Positions 34,093-42,612 of a stretch of 64,000 bases of DNA are shown piece by piece. The notes under the pieces were generated by a model. It did no database searches and had not been told where the DNA came from. It was given only the letters and a program-made list of their open reading frames with translations. The position numbers and the translations under genes are program-made. Numbering within the stretch: the first letter of the stretch is position 1; each line of letters begins with the position of its first letter. The stretch covers positions 248,001 through 312,000 of the forward strand of contig NZ_VCYH01000001.1 in assembly GCF_030464345.1 (NCBI RefSeq). Reading direction: 5' to 3'. This stretch comes from Methanoculleus frigidifontis. Lineage in GTDB: Archaea > Halobacteriota > Methanomicrobia > Methanomicrobiales > Methanoculleaceae.

Positions 34093-35745
34093 ATGCACCG
34101 CGGACCTTTGAGCGGAGTGAGTACCGGAATGCTCGCTCTGTTCCTGCTCTTTCTCCTCGTGCTGCCGGCATCCGCCGGACAGTACACCGATTCGTGCGGG
34201 ATGGTGTGGACCGATACCTGCATACCGTTCGAGCGGAACAACGAAACGGCTTATAACGAAGAACTGGCAGCCTCCTGGGCATCTATCGCCGCAAACATCA
34301 CCGAGGAGTGCCCTGACTTCAGCACCATGTCCTGGACCGATGCCTTTGCTGCATCCTCTGCCTACATGGCAGAGCGTTATGCCTTCACGGAGTGGCGCGG
34401 CATCGACTGGGAAGAACTCTCTCTGACGTATGCACCGAAGATTGCGGATGCCGAGAAGAGGGACGACTCCGCCGCCTACTACCGGGCGCTGCGCGAGTTT
34501 TCCGCCGCCATACCGGACGGGCACGTCATGGTTCTATCCCGCGACGATTTCGGGGCGAAGTATGCCGACGTGGGCGGGGGCTACGGGCTTGCCGTCGGCA
34601 GGCTCGACTCAGGGAAGGTCATCGTGACCTACGTCGCGAACGGGAGTGCTGCCGAAAAGGCGGGAGTCCGGTTCGGCGACGAAGTGGTCGCGTGGAACGG
34701 CCGGCCGATCGGGGAGGCGATCAATGCGACGCCGATCATCTGGGCTCCGATCAAGCCGTCGACCGAAGAGGGGGCGTTCCTCCAGCGGCAGCGGTTCCTG
34801 ACCCGGGCGCCCGTGGGCACTGCCGCGACGGTCGGGCTTGCCGGCCGGCCGGGCCCGGTCACCCTGACCGCGGCGGACGACGGCTACGACACCCTGACGC
34901 GGACGAGCACCTTCCTCGGCCGGCAGGTGAACGACGTGGGCGCTGCAACGTTACCAGAGCTCAGGGCCATGGTCTCGAACGAGACCGTGACCTACCGGAC
35001 CCTGCCGGGAGGCTATGCCTACATCGCGGTCTACGAAGAGGCATACGGCGTCTATCAACCCTTCAGGGCGGCGGTGAAGGATGCCATCGCACGGGACGTC
35101 CCCGGCATCGTCATCGATCTCAGGTATAACGGGGGCGGAGACGACAACCTGGCATCCGCCTACGGCGGATGGTTTGTGAACAGCACGGTCTTCTATGAAT
35201 ACGGCACCTTCTATGATCCCGGGACCGGCACGTTCCCGATCCTCTGGGAGGCCTGGACGCAGCCCCGGCCCGACCGGTACAGAGGCCCGGTCGCCCTCCT
35301 CGTCAGCCCGTACACCCTCAGTTCGGGCGAGGGTCTCCCCATGGTCTTTACACGGTCGGGGACGGGCGCGATCGTCTCGTGGTACGGGACGAACGGAGCG
35401 TTCGGGATGGAGGATATCGGACCGAAACTTCCTCTCGGCATTGTCCTTCTCTTCCCTACGGGAGCGTCGCTCGACGAGAACGGCACAGTCCAGGTGGACA
35501 GCAATGCATCGCTGATCGGCGGGATAGCCCCGACGGTGCGGGTGCCGATCGACGAGGATACCGTCGCGCGGTCGATGGCCGGCGAGGACGTCCAGCTCTC
35601 GTATGCGGTCGCCTGGCTCGAAGAGCAGGCAGCGAGCGGATCTGCGCAGGCCTCCGCCGCCGCCCCGACGCAGAAAGCGGCGTCGGGCTTGTTCCTCCCG
35701 CTCGCGGCGGTCGCGATCTTCGCAGTGTATCTCGGCCGGAGGTGA
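34093..35745 (+). CDS. S41-type (tail-specific) protease with PDZ domain, membrane-anchored
   Basis: 550 residues from ATG 34093, which follows AGGAG. A signal peptide (residues about 8-28, ending PASA) leads to an extracellular domain. A PDZ-like region (about 160-225: GLAVGRLDSGKVIV, AEKAGVRFGDEVVAWNG) precedes the peptidase core: VPGIVIDLRYNGGGDDNL and the serine motif SPYTLSSGEG, followed by the lysine-containing strand. A Ser/Ala-rich linker and a final hydrophobic helix with LGRR anchor it, in the manner of archaeal C-terminal sorting tails. It probably cleaves or processes surface proteins. Confidence 0.85.
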   Translation: MHRGPLSGVSTGMLALFLLFLLVLPASAGQYTDSCGMVWTDTCIPFERNNETAYNEELAASWASIAANITEECPDFSTMSWTDAFAASSAYMAERYAFTEWRGIDWEELSLTYAPKIADAEKRDDSAAYYRALREFSAAIPDGHVMVLSRDDFGAKYADVGGGYGLAVGRLDSGKVIVTYVANGSAAEKAGVRFGDEVVAWNGRPIGEAINATPIIWAPIKPSTEEGAFLQRQRFLTRAPVGTAATVGLAGRPGPVTLTAADDGYDTLTRTSTFLGRQVNDVGAATLPELRAMVSNETVTYRTLPGGYAYIAVYEEAYGVYQPFRAAVKDAIARDVPGIVIDLRYNGGGDDNLASAYGGWFVNSTVFYEYGTFYDPGTGTFPILWEAWTQPRPDRYRGPVALLVSPYTLSSGEGLPMVFTRSGTGAIVSWYGTNGAFGMEDIGPKLPLGIVLLFPTGASLDENGTVQVDSNASLIGGIAPTVRVPIDEDTVARSMAGEDVQLSYAVAWLEEQAASGSAQASAAAPTQKAASGLFLPLAAVAIFAVYLGRR

Positions 35746-35904
35746 ACTCCTTCCTCCCTCCGGCAATCCTTTTTCTGCAGCGCGATCGTCGTGAAGTGAT
35801 CGAGAGTCGATCTTCCTGCTCCTCAGCGATTCGTGCTACCGGAAGGTCTTCGAGGCAACACACCGCAAAAGGCGATATACACACATACATACACATACAC
35901 GGGT

Positions 35905-36143
35905 ACGGGGACTCGGACGATCAGCATCAGCGATGACGCATATGAGAGGCTTTCACGGCTGAAAGGCCCTTCGAAGATGAGTTTTTCTGAAGTGATCCTG
36001 AAGTACACCCCCCTAAGAAGAAACTCTCGGAGATCCTCAAGGAGATCGGGCCGAATCCCGGACTGGCCGATGCAATCGAAGAAGCCTCACGCGAGATGAG
36101 GAAGGCTTCGATGCGCGAGGTAAATTTCAATGCCGACACTTGA
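35905..36143 (+). pseudogene. vapB: Broken vapB-type antitoxin
   Basis: The frame [20 protein letters not shown]... is a typical VapB DNA-binding start. After LKYTP the sequence continues in another frame ([12 protein letters not shown], then [11 protein letters not shown]) to a stop at 36143 that overlaps vapC by 14 bases. The switch is at a run of six C (about 36005-36012), where a seventh C would restore the frame. The expected start codon reads ACG (35905), next to ACATACACATAC repeats; only a distant in-frame GTG at 35833 is available. Either a decayed antitoxin or a hypervariable switch. Confidence 0.65.
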
Positions 36144-36522
36144 TACGTCCCTGTTCGTCGACCTGATCCGGCACGACCCGGAGGCGATGCGAACGCTCGA
36201 ATCAATGGAGCAGGACGGGCTACCCCTTGCAACCATGTCGATTACCATCCTCGAGCTCTACCGCGGAGCGTTCCTCTCGGCATCGGTGCAGGAGAACCTC
36301 CGGAAGGTTGAAAGCGTTATCAAGGCGCTGATAGAGCTTGGAATAACCGACGAGACATACCGGATCTTCGGCACGCTCGCCGCCGGGCTTCGGGGGAGTG
36401 ACAGACCGATTGGGGACTTCGACGAGGTGATCGCCGCAATCACGCTTGCAAATGACGGTGAGATCGCCACACGCGACCGTCACTTTACCCATGTTCCCGG
36501 GCTGAAGGTCCGGACGTATTAG
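36130..36522 (+). CDS. vapC: VapC-type PIN-domain toxin
   Basis: 130 residues. PIN-domain acidic residues are visible: [10 protein letters not shown] at the start, the glutamate in ILELYRG, and later [15 protein letters not shown] with DRHF. VapC toxins are Mg-dependent RNases held by VapB. The start overlaps the broken vapB by 14 bases, so translation would normally be coupled. With vapB frameshifted, the toxin may be poorly expressed or controlled by a distant antitoxin. Confidence 0.85.
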   Translation: MPTLDTSLFVDLIRHDPEAMRTLESMEQDGLPLATMSITILELYRGAFLSASVQENLRKVESVIKALIELGITDETYRIFGTLAAGLRGSDRPIGDFDEVIAAITLANDGEIATRDRHFTHVPGLKVRTY

Positions 36523-36581
36523 GCGGTCCACTTCCGCTTCGGTTCAGCAACGTTTAAATATCAGTAATCCGGGCGAAATCC

Positions 36582-36833
36582 GCCGGGATTTGGACTCTCA
36601 CAGAAGCCCGTAGACGGACGATCTCGGGGCGAGCTATTGTAGACATCCCTGGAACATTACTGCCCTCATATGGCCGTTCTGGCCCCGCGATCCTGTCGTT
36701 TTTCAGGAATCGGGGTGAAATGCTTCGATTAACTTTAATGCCGGGATCTGCCCTCTGAAACCTTCGGCAAAATAGGAAATGGGCGGTAATTCGGCCTTCC
36801 TTCTGGACGAAGAGAGGGTGGGTTCCCCTCGCC
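36582..36833 (+). ncRNA. Structured RNA family 2, copy B
   Basis: The second copy of the element at 9271-9525, preceded by the TATA-like TTTAAATATC at 36552-36561. It keeps the invariant cores CTCACAGAAGCCC, AGACGGACGATCTCGGGGC and GCGATCCTGTCGTTTTT. Here CGAT-CCTG pairs with CAGG-A-ATCG around a T-rich loop, forming a clear hairpin. It ends with GAGGG-TGGGTT-CCCCTC then GCC, the same terminal hairpin shape as copy A. It stops exactly at the 3' end of the convergent mcm gene. Confidence 0.65.
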
Positions 36834-39800
36834 TTACCCGATGACCTTCAAAAACCCGTGCCGGGGCTCCAGCACCTCGCCGCCGCGGCGGAGCTGCTCG
36901 ATGGCGTTCTCGATCTTGTCGCGGGCAAAGCCCTGCTGGATGAGTGTCTCGACAACCTGGTCGGCCTTCGCCTGGCCGCCGCCGTCTTTCGCGAGGTCGC
37001 GGATGACCTCCTTGACCGTCCGGATGATATCGCGCTGCGACTTGGAGACGCCGGTCACCAGCTTGTCGATATCGAAGCTGCCGCTCTCGGCGTCGTAGGC
37101 GACCTGGCGCAGGCAGGTGTCGACGATCCGCAGCACCCGGTCGGTGTCGGTGGTGTCGACGGTGTTCGCGAGCCGCATCCGCGCACTCGCTTCGGCGAGG
37201 CGGACGAGCGCTTCGAGCTGCCGGGCGGTGACCGGGACCGGCTTGTTCCCGCTCGCGAGGTTTCGCAGTTTCATATAGTACTGGATCAGCGCCTCCTTCG
37301 CGCCGTCCGAGAGGATGGGAAAGCAGGTCCGCTTTGCATACGCGATGTACTTCCGCAGGAGCGTAGGATCGATGTCCGGGATGACCGGCGCGAGCGCCCG
37401 CTGGATGTATGCCTCGTCGACGTCGGGGAGGGGCTCGTACGCGTGCTGCTTAATGAGCTCGCCGACGGCGTGGGTCTTGACGATGTGGTTCGCGATCGCG
37501 CCGTCGCGCTGGACCTCGGGCTGGTCGGTCATCACGAAGATCAGGTCGAACCGCGAGAGGAGCGACGGGGGCATGTTGATCTGCTCGGCGATCGGCACGA
37601 ACTGGTCGAACCGCCCGAGTTTCGGGTTCGCCGCACCGAGGAGGGCGCACCGCGACTTCAGCGTCGCGGTGATCCCGGCTTTTGCGACCGAGATCGAGTT
37701 GCCGCACCAGACCGGTATCCCGCTTCTCCTGACGTAGAGCATGTGGTTCGGAACCTCAAGGCAGTAGATCATGCCCCTATAGGGCCGCCGCTCGATATGC
37801 CGCTGTCCGTTCGTGTTGATGTTCGGTTCGTTCTGGCCGTCGCGGATGAAGGTCACCTGGTAGGTGTCGTGGCTTGCCGTCGAGGTCCCGCCCCGCGGAT
37901 TAGACGCGACCGTCCCTGCTTCCCGCATGATGCGGGCGTTTCCGGACCAGCCCTTCTTCAGCAGGAGCTCGGTGACGTCGTCGGCGAGCCTCTTCGAGGA
38001 AGTGGTGTACACCGAGACCCCGGTCGTTTTGTGGACGTATCCGTCACCGAGCATGAGCGCGTCGAGCAGCACCCCGATCTGCTTGGGGGGGAGCCGCTTG
38101 GCATAGTCGGGGACGTACTTCTCGTGGCATTTGCCGAAGGGCGCGAGGTGCTCTGCAAGCTGCTTTGCGTTGATCGCGAAGTTCTTGCCGTCGTAGGAGA
38201 AGCGGAACGGCAGCCGCTCAAGACACTGCCGGATCTTCTCGGCCGACTCGGGGATCGTCTGCGAGAGAACCACGCGGTAGGGAACGGCCGTCTGGTAATG
38301 CCGCTGCACCGACCCTTCGGAGAGGAAGTAGCCAAGGAACTCAAGCCAGTCGTCCATCCCGATGTGGATGGGATCGGTGAGCCGGCCTTCGGCATTCTGG
38401 TTCGCGAACTTAACGACCGGCGGAATCTCGTAGATCTCCTGCCGCTTCCCCGTCCATACGGCGTTCCTTTTGAACCGCATCCGCTTGTGAACCGGGATCT
38501 CGTCCATGCGAATGAACCGGAACCCCTCCCACTCGTCGGCGCGGCGGTTCAGGTTGACGTACATCCGGTGGTTCGGCGTGACCGCAAGGTCGACCTGCCG
38601 TGATTTGACGTAGTACAGCTCGCCGTCGTACTCCGAGGCCGTGAAACCCGACGGCGATGCGTACTCGAGCCTGCCGTCCGGGGAGAGCGTCGCGACACGG
38701 TCGTCCGCGGTTACGTCCCGGAAGAGCTTCCACCCCCTCTCCGTGAGCACCTCGGTCTCGTCGTCGTAGCACTGTTGTTCCATCGCCTCGTGCAGCGCGC
38801 TCCGATCCTCCTTCGCCATCTTGTCCATCTCGTCCACGGCCGCAATACCCATATCCGCGAGGACGAGAGCACCGGCCTCGAGCGTCCAGCGGCCGTCGCC
38901 GAACTCGTCCTTGACCGCCGTCGCCGTCAGACCGGCCGAGGTCGAGGACTTGCCGCTCGTGTAGATCCCGCGGGGCGAGAGCTTGACGACGTAGCGGAGG
39001 ATCTGCGACTTCGCGATACCCGGGTCGCCGACGAGCAGGAGGTGGATATCGCCGCGGAGCCGGGAGCCGTCCGGCATCTCCTTGGCGATCCCGCCGAAGA
39101 GCTGCAGCGCGATCGCCTCCTTCACGTCGTCGGTGCCGTAGATCGTCGGGGCGATCGAGCGGGCGATCTTCTTGTAGATCGCACCGTCACGGGCGAGCCC
39201 CTTGATGGCGGCCTCATCCTCCTCCGAGATCGAGACCTCCTCGAACTCCTTCTCCGCGACCTCGATCGAGTTGCACTCGAGGTAAATATCGAAGAGGGTG
39301 CTTTTCTGCCCGTAGTTCACCCGCTGGATCGAGCGGAGGATGCCGTTGACGACGATCCGGTCGCCGGGCGCGACCATTCCGGTAAGGTCGTCGGTGGCGT
39401 CGATATCGAGCGTCTGCGGCTGTTCGCCGCCGCGGAGACCCTCCGGCGACTCCTGGATCCGGAGCTTCTGGGCGTCGACGAAGATGCACCGGTTCAGGAC
39501 GAGGTCCATCCGGCTTTTGCGCTCGCAGTGCGGGCAGAAGTCAGGCTCCTCGAACCTGCTGTAGTTCTGCGGGATCGGGTCGGTGTTCTTGTTGCAGGAC
39601 TTGCACCGGAAGACCGCATCCACGAGCCGAGGCCGGACCTCGGTGGTCTTGCGCAGGATCCCCTCGATACTGACAAAGGTGTTGATCTGCTCCGCCCGGA
39701 TATCGCGGACGTTCACTTTCTGGGGCAGGTTGGTGAACCGGATGCTGATCCCGGTCGGCTCCTGCCCGTTCTTCAGCTTGATCAGCCGGTTCTGGACTAT

Positions 39801-40013
39801 CGCGTCGCGGATGTCCCCGATGACCTTGCCCGGCCGTTTCAGGAGCTCGAACGCCAGGGTGTTGTTGAGGATCGTCCGGTAATCGATGGAGAGCGACCGC
39901 TTGTGCGGATATTCCCGCGCAAGTTCGGCGAGCTCCCGCTTGTAGCGCTTCTTGAGAAACTTCGTCCACTCGGTGACGACGTCGGTGACTTCGACCTCTA
40001 CTTCTTCGGGCAC
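36834..40013 (-). CDS. mcm: Replicative helicase MCM with an intein
   Basis: 1059 residues, of which about 701 are MCM. From GTG 40013: N-terminal domain with zinc motif CKSC...CPHC (residues 137-163), AAA+ Walker A GDPGIAKSQ (329-337), Walker B AAVDEMDKM, then after the intein the sensor and arginine-finger region (LLSRFDLIF) and a C-terminal winged helix. It unwinds DNA at replication forks as a hexamer. An intein of 358 residues interrupts the helicase after MEQQ. It lies directly downstream of rfcS, with a short 10-base gap, forming a replication operon. Confidence 0.95.
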   Translation of the reverse strand: MPEEVEVEVTDVVTEWTKFLKKRYKRELAELAREYPHKRSLSIDYRTILNNTLAFELLKRPGKVIGDIRDAIVQNRLIKLKNGQEPTGISIRFTNLPQKVNVRDIRAEQINTFVSIEGILRKTTEVRPRLVDAVFRCKSCNKNTDPIPQNYSRFEEPDFCPHCERKSRMDLVLNRCIFVDAQKLRIQESPEGLRGGEQPQTLDIDATDDLTGMVAPGDRIVVNGILRSIQRVNYGQKSTLFDIYLECNSIEVAEKEFEEVSISEEDEAAIKGLARDGAIYKKIARSIAPTIYGTDDVKEAIALQLFGGIAKEMPDGSRLRGDIHLLLVGDPGIAKSQILRYVVKLSPRGIYTSGKSSTSAGLTATAVKDEFGDGRWTLEAGALVLADMGIAAVDEMDKMAKEDRSALHEAMEQQCYDDETEVLTERGWKLFRDVTADDRVATLSPDGRLEYASPSGFTASEYDGELYYVKSRQVDLAVTPNHRMYVNLNRRADEWEGFRFIRMDEIPVHKRMRFKRNAVWTGKRQEIYEIPPVVKFANQNAEGRLTDPIHIGMDDWLEFLGYFLSEGSVQRHYQTAVPYRVVLSQTIPESAEKIRQCLERLPFRFSYDGKNFAINAKQLAEHLAPFGKCHEKYVPDYAKRLPPKQIGVLLDALMLGDGYVHKTTGVSVYTTSSKRLADDVTELLLKKGWSGNARIMREAGTVASNPRGGTSTASHDTYQVTFIRDGQNEPNINTNGQRHIERRPYRGMIYCLEVPNHMLYVRRSGIPVWCGNSISVAKAGITATLKSRCALLGAANPKLGRFDQFVPIAEQINMPPSLLSRFDLIFVMTDQPEVQRDGAIANHIVKTHAVGELIKQHAYEPLPDVDEAYIQRALAPVIPDIDPTLLRKYIAYAKRTCFPILSDGAKEALIQYYMKLRNLASGNKPVPVTARQLEALVRLAEASARMRLANTVDTTDTDRVLRIVDTCLRQVAYDAESGSFDIDKLVTGVSKSQRDIIRTVKEVIRDLAKDGGGQAKADQVVETLIQQGFARDKIENAIEQLRRGGEVLEPRHGFLKVIG
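37698..38771 (-). mobile_element. MCM intein with LAGLIDADG homing endonuclease
   Basis: Encodes residues 415-772 of the precursor. Splicing block A starts CYDDETEVLT; block B is AVTPNHRMYV; the C-terminal blocks are YCLEVPNHMLYV and VWCGN, followed by Ser as the first C-extein residue. The penultimate residue is Gly rather than the usual His. Two dodecapeptide motifs (LEFLGYFLSEGS and VLLDALMLGDGYV) show an apparently intact homing endonuclease. The insertion point MEQQ/SISVAKAG, next to Walker B, is a known MCM intein site. Confidence 0.92.
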
Positions 40014-40023
40014 GTCTCCGTCC

Positions 40024-40992
40024 TCATGTATACTTCTCTGCGGCGAGGACGAACCGTGCGATCATCGCCTCCATCTGTATCTCGCTGCTCGCCCCCTCGC
40101 TCAGTCGGAAATCGGTCTCCCCAAGGGCGTCGATGAGCTCGACCTTCAGCCCCCGGTCCATATCGCGCTTGACCAGCGTCCGGTAACACTGCGTGATCAG
40201 TTCGTTCGGGGCGATCCCGCGGCCGCGGACGAGATCATCGAGGAGCCGTTCGGCACCCTCAAAGTCGCCGCCGACAGCAAGGTTGAGGAGGTCATTGATC
40301 TCCTCGGGCCTGGCCGTCGAGGTGATCTCGTAGATCTTCGCCGCATCGATCGCCGCGCTCAGGATCGCCGCTCCCTGAAGGGCGTTGATGGCTTTTCGCA
40401 TATCTCCCTGTGCGACGTAGGCGATGGCGTCGAGGGCGTCTTTGGTGACCGTCAGCCCCTCGGCCGCCGCTATCCGCTCGACCTCAAGCGCGATCGCCTC
40501 CCGGTCGAGCGGCCGGAACCGGTAGATGGCGCACCGGCTCTGGATCGGGTCGATGATCTTTGAGGAGTAGTTGCAGGAGAGAATGAATCTGCAGGTATGT
40601 GCATACGTCTCCATCGTCCGGCGGAGCGCCGCCTGCGCGTCCGTCGTCAGCGCGTCTGCCTCGTCCAGGAAGAGGACCTTGAAGGAGGCGCCGGCGAGCG
40701 GGGAAGTGCGGGCGAACTGCTTTATCTGGTTCCGCACGACGTCGATCCCGCGCTCGTCGGATGCGTTCATCTCCCGGAAGTTCATCTGCCACGCATCGCC
40801 GAAGAACTCGCGGGCGAGAGCGACCGCCGCCGTGGTCTTCCCGATGCCTGCGCTTCCCGTGAAGAGGAGGTGCGGGAGGCTGCCGCTCTTCACGTACGAC
40901 TGAAGGCGCACCACGATGTCGGTCTGCCCCACGATATCCGCGAGTTTCCTGGGCCGGTACTTCTCAATCCAGATCGTGTGGTTACCTTCCAT
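40024..40992 (-). CDS. rfcS: Replication factor C small subunit
   Basis: 322 residues, the canonical clamp-loader subunit: [10 protein letters not shown] start, Walker [11 protein letters not shown], Walker [22 protein letters not shown] box, and SRC arginine finger in PIQSRCAIY. It loads PCNA onto primed DNA together with RfcL and the RfcS2 at 26142. It is upstream of mcm in the same operon and divergent from the RPA-associated gene. Confidence 0.95.
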   Translation of the reverse strand: MEGNHTIWIEKYRPRKLADIVGQTDIVVRLQSYVKSGSLPHLLFTGSAGIGKTTAAVALAREFFGDAWQMNFREMNASDERGIDVVRNQIKQFARTSPLAGASFKVLFLDEADALTTDAQAALRRTMETYAHTCRFILSCNYSSKIIDPIQSRCAIYRFRPLDREAIALEVERIAAAEGLTVTKDALDAIAYVAQGDMRKAINALQGAAILSAAIDAAKIYEITSTARPEEINDLLNLAVGGDFEGAERLLDDLVRGRGIAPNELITQCYRTLVKRDMDRGLKVELIDALGETDFRLSEGASSEIQMEAMIARFVLAAEKYT

Positions 40993-41081
40993 TTGTATGA
41001 GATATTGGGTCTTGTGAATCGTAAAGCCATCGCCGGAGGGGGAAAGTGTTCCCGGTGATCCCTTTTAGAGGTCCGGCGGCA

Positions 41082-41091
41082 GATATATACT
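41082..41091 (+). promoter_or_regulatory. TATA box of the RPA-associated gene cluster
   Basis: GATATATACT, about 50 bases before the ATG at 41136. Transcription would start near 41112, leaving a short leader with AAGGA directly before the ATG. Confidence 0.5.
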
Positions 41092-41135
41092 ATCACACGG
41101 GTGCGGGATGCCGCACCCCCGGAGGCGTGGAAGGA

Positions 41136-41840
41136 ATGGAACCGGCAGTGCGGGTATTTGCCCGGGAGTTTAACGGATCGCGGTCAACAGCAGACGCCGG
41201 CGATGCGCTCGCCGGCAGGGCGGTCGTCACGCCGAGCGGTGCGCACTGCCGCCGGCTCTTCCTCGTCGGCGCCCTGACCGAACGGAAGGGGTCCGGTGAC
41301 GACGTGATGCACGCGCGGCTCGCCGACCCCACCGGCACCTTCGCCCTGACGGTCGACCGGCGCAGCCCGGATGCCGCCGCCACACTGGAGTACATCGACC
41401 CCCCGGCGTTCGTGGCCGCGGTCGGGGAGGCGGTTGCCGCCGGCACCGGCACGCGGATGCGCACATCGATCGCGGTGGAGACGATCACCGTCGTCGACCG
41501 CACCGTCCGCGATCTCTGGGTTCTCCGGACCGCCGAAGCGACCCTCGAGCGGCTCGAAGCTGTGGGGGACACCGGCGACCTCGCGGCGATGGTCACGACG
41601 GCGCTCGAGAGCGTCCGGCCCGATCTCGACGTGGGGCCGCTCGAGCCCGTGAATGCCGCAGAGATCCTCCGCTCGGCCCTCGAGGAGGGGAACGGCCCGC
41701 GCGGCCTCTCCCGCCGCGACGCGATCGCCCGGGGCGTCGCCGCCGGATTGGCTGCCTCGGCGGCCGGGCAGGCGATCGACGACCTCCTCCTCGCCGGGGA
41801 GTGCTACTCGCCTTCGGCAGGAATGCTCCGACTGATCTGA
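41136..41840 (+). CDS. RPA-associated OB-fold protein (COG3390-like)
   Basis: 234 residues from ATG 41136. The N-terminal part fits an OB fold: REFNGSRST, GRRLFLVGALTE-like strand, ARLADPTGTFALTV and PPAFVAAVGE. The C-terminal third is helical and ends RDAIARGV. This is the layout of the COG3390 proteins found next to RPA genes and a COG1407 phosphoesterase in haloarchaea and methanogens. Here the same phosphoesterase follows after 10 bases, then Lhr2. It is likely a subunit or partner of single-strand DNA binding protein. Confidence 0.75.
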   Translation: MEPAVRVFAREFNGSRSTADAGDALAGRAVVTPSGAHCRRLFLVGALTERKGSGDDVMHARLADPTGTFALTVDRRSPDAAATLEYIDPPAFVAAVGEAVAAGTGTRMRTSIAVETITVVDRTVRDLWVLRTAEATLERLEAVGDTGDLAAMVTTALESVRPDLDVGPLEPVNAAEILRSALEEGNGPRGLSRRDAIARGVAAGLAASAAGQAIDDLLLAGECYSPSAGMLRLI

Positions 41841-41850
41841 CATCACGCAA

Positions 41851-42612
41851 ATGCACCTTCACTTCATCGAATCGGGCCCCGCGCTCCTCGTCGAGAACAC
41901 CCGGCGCGTGCTGGTCGTCGCCGACCTGCACATGGGCATCGAGTCGGGCCTCGCACGCCACGGGGTACACGTCGGAAGCAGGAGCGCTTCCCGGGCAGAA
42001 AGGGTGCTCTCCTGCATCGGCGAGACCGACCCGGACATCCTGCTCCTCCTCGGCGACGTGAAGCACAACGTCCCGGTGACGAGCAGGCAGGAGTATGCCG
42101 AACTGCCGGGAACGTTTTCACGGCTCCGCAAAGCCGTGCCCCTGCTGGTCGCGCCCGGCAACCACGACGGCGGCATCGATCGGTTCCTGCGGGAGGGCGA
42201 GCTGCTGCCCCCTGCCGGGGCGGTCGTCGACGGCGTCGGCTACCTGCATGGGCACACCTACCCCGATCCCGATCTCCTCGGCCGCCTGGTCGTCCTCGGC
42301 CACCACCACCCGGTCGTCTCGCTCCGGGACGAAGTCGGGTGCGCCGCCCGGGCGCAGCCGGCCTATCTCTACGCGAGCCTCGACGAGGAGTGCCTGCTCG
42401 GGAAGAGGCGGCCGGAGACGAATGAGCCGACGCGGCTCCTCTTCGCCCCGGCCTTCAACGAATTCTGCGGCGGCATCGACGTCCTCCGGATAAAGAACGA
42501 CGGCCTCGGGCCGCTCTCCCGCTGTATGAACGATACAACCGCTGAGGTGTTTCTGGCAGATGGAACCTATCTCGGAACCCCGACGACTCTCCGACCGGCG
42601 GACGGCGATTGA
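41851..42612 (+). CDS. COG1407-type metallophosphoesterase
   Basis: 253 residues, with motifs VVADLHMGIE, LLGDVKHNV, APGNHDGG, GHTYPDP and LGHHHP providing the dinuclear metal site. It belongs to the ICC-like phosphoesterases tied to RPA and Lhr genes in archaea. The end overlaps the Lhr2 start by 53 bases, indicating coupled translation. It is a paralog of the phosphoesterase at 8475, which is coupled to lhr in the opposite order. Confidence 0.88.
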   Translation: MHLHFIESGPALLVENTRRVLVVADLHMGIESGLARHGVHVGSRSASRAERVLSCIGETDPDILLLLGDVKHNVPVTSRQEYAELPGTFSRLRKAVPLLVAPGNHDGGIDRFLREGELLPPAGAVVDGVGYLHGHTYPDPDLLGRLVVLGHHHPVVSLRDEVGCAARAQPAYLYASLDEECLLGKRRPETNEPTRLLFAPAFNEFCGGIDVLRIKNDGLGPLSRCMNDTTAEVFLADGTYLGTPTTLRPADGD

